Source: Rossellomorea pakistanensis | GTDB lineage: Bacteria > Bacillota > Bacilli > Bacillales > Bacillaceae_B | Length of the DNA stretch: 64,000 nucleotides | Reading direction: 5' to 3' | NCBI RefSeq assembly: GCF_016908495.1 | Contig: NZ_JAFBDZ010000002.1 | Coordinates: 744,001 to 808,000, forward strand | Shown here: one piece after another, positions 62,712 through 64,000 of the stretch | Position numbering within the stretch: the stretch's first letter is position 1 | Layout of the letters: every line of letters begins with the position of its first letter | The notes under the pieces: generated by a model | Told to the model about the DNA's origin: nothing | The model's database searches: none | The model's input: the letters and a program-made list of their open reading frames with translations, nothing else | Made by a program: the position numbers and the translations under genes

Positions 62712-64000
62712 ATGGCAGATGGTAAGGTTACAATAGAATCTGAAATTGATGATAAGGGAATTTCGCAAGGGATTAAAAACATAAAGGACAAGCTACGAAG
62801 CTTGGATTCTGGACTAATTAAAACCGCAGCACTTGGAGCAGCCATTAACATTGCCCCTGCTGCCCTTCCAGCGGTCGCTGCATTAACAGGTGGGGTATTG
62901 GCTTTATCTTCAGCATTCGCTGCAGCAGGGATTGGAGTCATTGGTTTTGGAGCAGTAGCAATTCCAACATTAACTGATATTTTCGAAGCAAACCAGGCTA
63001 TTGCAGATGCAGAGGAAAAGCTTGCGAAAGCTGACACTGCAAAAGAGCGTGCGGCTGCTATGGAGGAATTAAGGCTAGCGACGATGGGGTTATCGGATGC
63101 GCAGAAAGAGGCGTTAGGATCACTTCAAGAATTCCAGACCTTTTGGGATGGGTTCGCCAAGTCATTTGAAACACCTGTTGTCCAAGCATTCGGTAAATCG
63201 TTAGATGCACTTAAGGGAGTATTAGAACTATCTAAACCAGCTATTAAAGGTGCTGCTGATGGGATTAATACTTTGTTAGATTCGCTGAATCGATCGTTAG
63301 GAACGAGTGAAGTCAAAGCATTCTTTGAATATGTCGGTAAAGATGCCGGTCCAGCAATCGTTACCTTTGGACAAATTGCCGGAAATGTTCTATTGGGATT
63401 TATGAACCTCATGAGGGCATTCAGTCCACTTTCTAATGATATGCAAGGCGGATTATTAGAACTAACACAAGGGTTCGCAGATTGGACAGCTGGATTAAGT
63501 CAGTCGAAGGCTTTTCAGGAGTTTGTAGACTATGTTAGAGAGAATGGACCAAAACTGTTATCCCTAATCGGAAATATCACTATGCTCATTATCGAGATAG
63601 GAAAAGCCCTTGCTCCTTTAGGTTCTGCTGTATTGGATGTATTAAATGTGGTAATTCCATTTATAACGTCCTTAATTGAAGGGAATCCGGTTATTGCTTC
63701 AATAGGTATCGCAATATCCCAACTATCTGGAGCATTTATGTTTCTTGCCCCAATCATTTTAAATATTGCAGGGATCGTTAATAAATTCATTGGATGGATC
63801 GCCTCGTTATTTACAAAAGTAGATGGAACGGCTAAGGGAATTACAATGTTAAGGACAGCTCTAACCGCCATTACAGGACCTATTGGTATTGTGATAGCAG
63901 CTGTAACAGGATTAGTCGCTATATTCATAAGCATGTGGAAAACAAATGAAGAATTCAGAACAAAAGTAACAACCATATGGAATTCAATAAGCACAGTAAT
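62712..64000 (+). CDS. Tail tape measure protein (3' partial)
   Basis: From ATG 62712 (after GGGAGGG) the frame stays open to the window end, at least 429 residues. A helical N-terminus (GKVTIESEIDDKGISQGIKN) is followed by hydrophobic Ala/Gly-rich segments (PAALPAVAALTGGVLALSSA), a coiled stretch (AIADAEEKLAKADTAKERAA) and more membrane-like segments (ITGPIGIVIAAVTGLVAIFI), typical of tape-measure proteins that set tail length. Minus-strand ORFs across it are shadows. Confidence 0.9.
   Translation, partial: MADGKVTIESEIDDKGISQGIKNIKDKLRSLDSGLIKTAALGAAINIAPAALPAVAALTGGVLALSSAFAAAGIGVIGFGAVAIPTLTDIFEANQAIADAEEKLAKADTAKERAAAMEELRLATMGLSDAQKEALGSLQEFQTFWDGFAKSFETPVVQAFGKSLDALKGVLELSKPAIKGAADGINTLLDSLNRSLGTSEVKAFFEYVGKDAGPAIVTFGQIAGNVLLGFMNLMRAFSPLSNDMQGGLLELTQGFADWTAGLSQSKAFQEFVDYVRENGPKLLSLIGNITMLIIEIGKALAPLGSAVLDVLNVVIPFITSLIEGNPVIASIGIAISQLSGAFMFLAPIILNIAGIVNKFIGWIASLFTKVDGTAKGITMLRTALTAITGPIGIVIAAVTGLVAIFISMWKTNEEFRTKVTTIWNSISTV

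Larger units (their letters stand above)
34289..64000. mobile_element. Prophage (skin/A118-like siphovirus type), left part
   Basis: From attL the order is integrase, lysogeny genes, repressor/Cro switch, antirepressor, YqaJ-RecT recombination, replication, late regulator, terminase, portal, head, tail tube, chaperones and tape measure. All major modules look intact, and the element continues past the right edge. The early genes parallel the B. subtilis skin element (yqaI, yqaJ, yqaK, yqaL, yqaM, yqaN); the head genes follow the Gp20-scaffold and Minor_capsid 1-2-3 layout of A118-like phages. Confidence 0.95.

Noticed and set aside
62690-63994. Long minus-strand ORFs in the tape-measure region
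   Set aside because: They are antisense shadows of an Ala/Gly-rich open frame; all late genes run on the plus strand and no ribosome sites are present.

Overview
The window comes from a low-GC, spore-forming Firmicute of the Bacillaceae. The evidence is Bacillus-type gene order (tagO, tagV-like, yvyE, degS-degU, degV, comFA-comFC, yvyF), sigma-A promoters, strong AGGAGG ribosome sites, CcpA- and TreR-type operators and a GerAB germination protein. The species cannot be named from sequence alone.

Positions 1-11.9 kb are a cell-surface block. It holds a 5'-truncated secreted glucosaminidase with SH3-like repeats, a secreted heparinase II/III-like enzyme, UDP-GlcNAc 2-epimerase (mnaA), two GT4 glycosyltransferases, tagO, an LCP-family ligase and yvyE. 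Next come a lipoprotein pseudogene with an internal stop and a frameshift (12.1-12.5 kb) and the degS-degU two-component pair (13.0-14.9 kb).

Positions 15-27.9 kb hold sugar genes lying between degU and degV: treR, a small lipoprotein, a MerR/SRPBCC pair, treA and treP with TreR operators and a cre site, then a gluconate operon (RpiR-type regulator, short 6-phosphogluconate dehydrogenase, gntP, gntK) and an EamA exporter. Four intergenic loci in and around this block carry one palindromic repeat family (core GGGACGGTTCTCG). A second repeat flanks the gluconate operon in inverted orientation. Positions 28-34.2 kb return to the conserved order with degV, comFA, comFC and yvyF, followed by an orphan gerAB, a P-loop kinase and a small membrane protein. 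The flagellar genes that follow yvyF in Bacillus subtilis are absent here.

From 34.3 kb to the right edge is the left part of a prophage of the skin/A118-like siphovirus type, integrated in a tRNA-Arg(CCT) gene. The minus-strand lysogeny arm contains integrase, two paralogous unknown proteins, an ImmA-type protease, a 319-aa unknown protein, a lipoprotein and the CI-like repressor. Rightward genes follow: Cro-like protein and excisionase-like protein, ORF6N/ORF6C antirepressor, YqaJ exonuclease and RecT, AbrB-like protein, a replication initiator containing a 33-bp-period iteron array (likely phage origin), DnaC-like loader, RusA, dUTPase and an ArpU/RinA-like late regulator. The packaging, head and tail genes run from terS to a tape-measure gene cut by the window end. 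Between the minor capsid and scaffold genes lies a small protein that reads as an Acb2/Tad1-type cyclic-nucleotide sponge, a predicted anti-CBASS gene. It is the most interesting single gene in the window.
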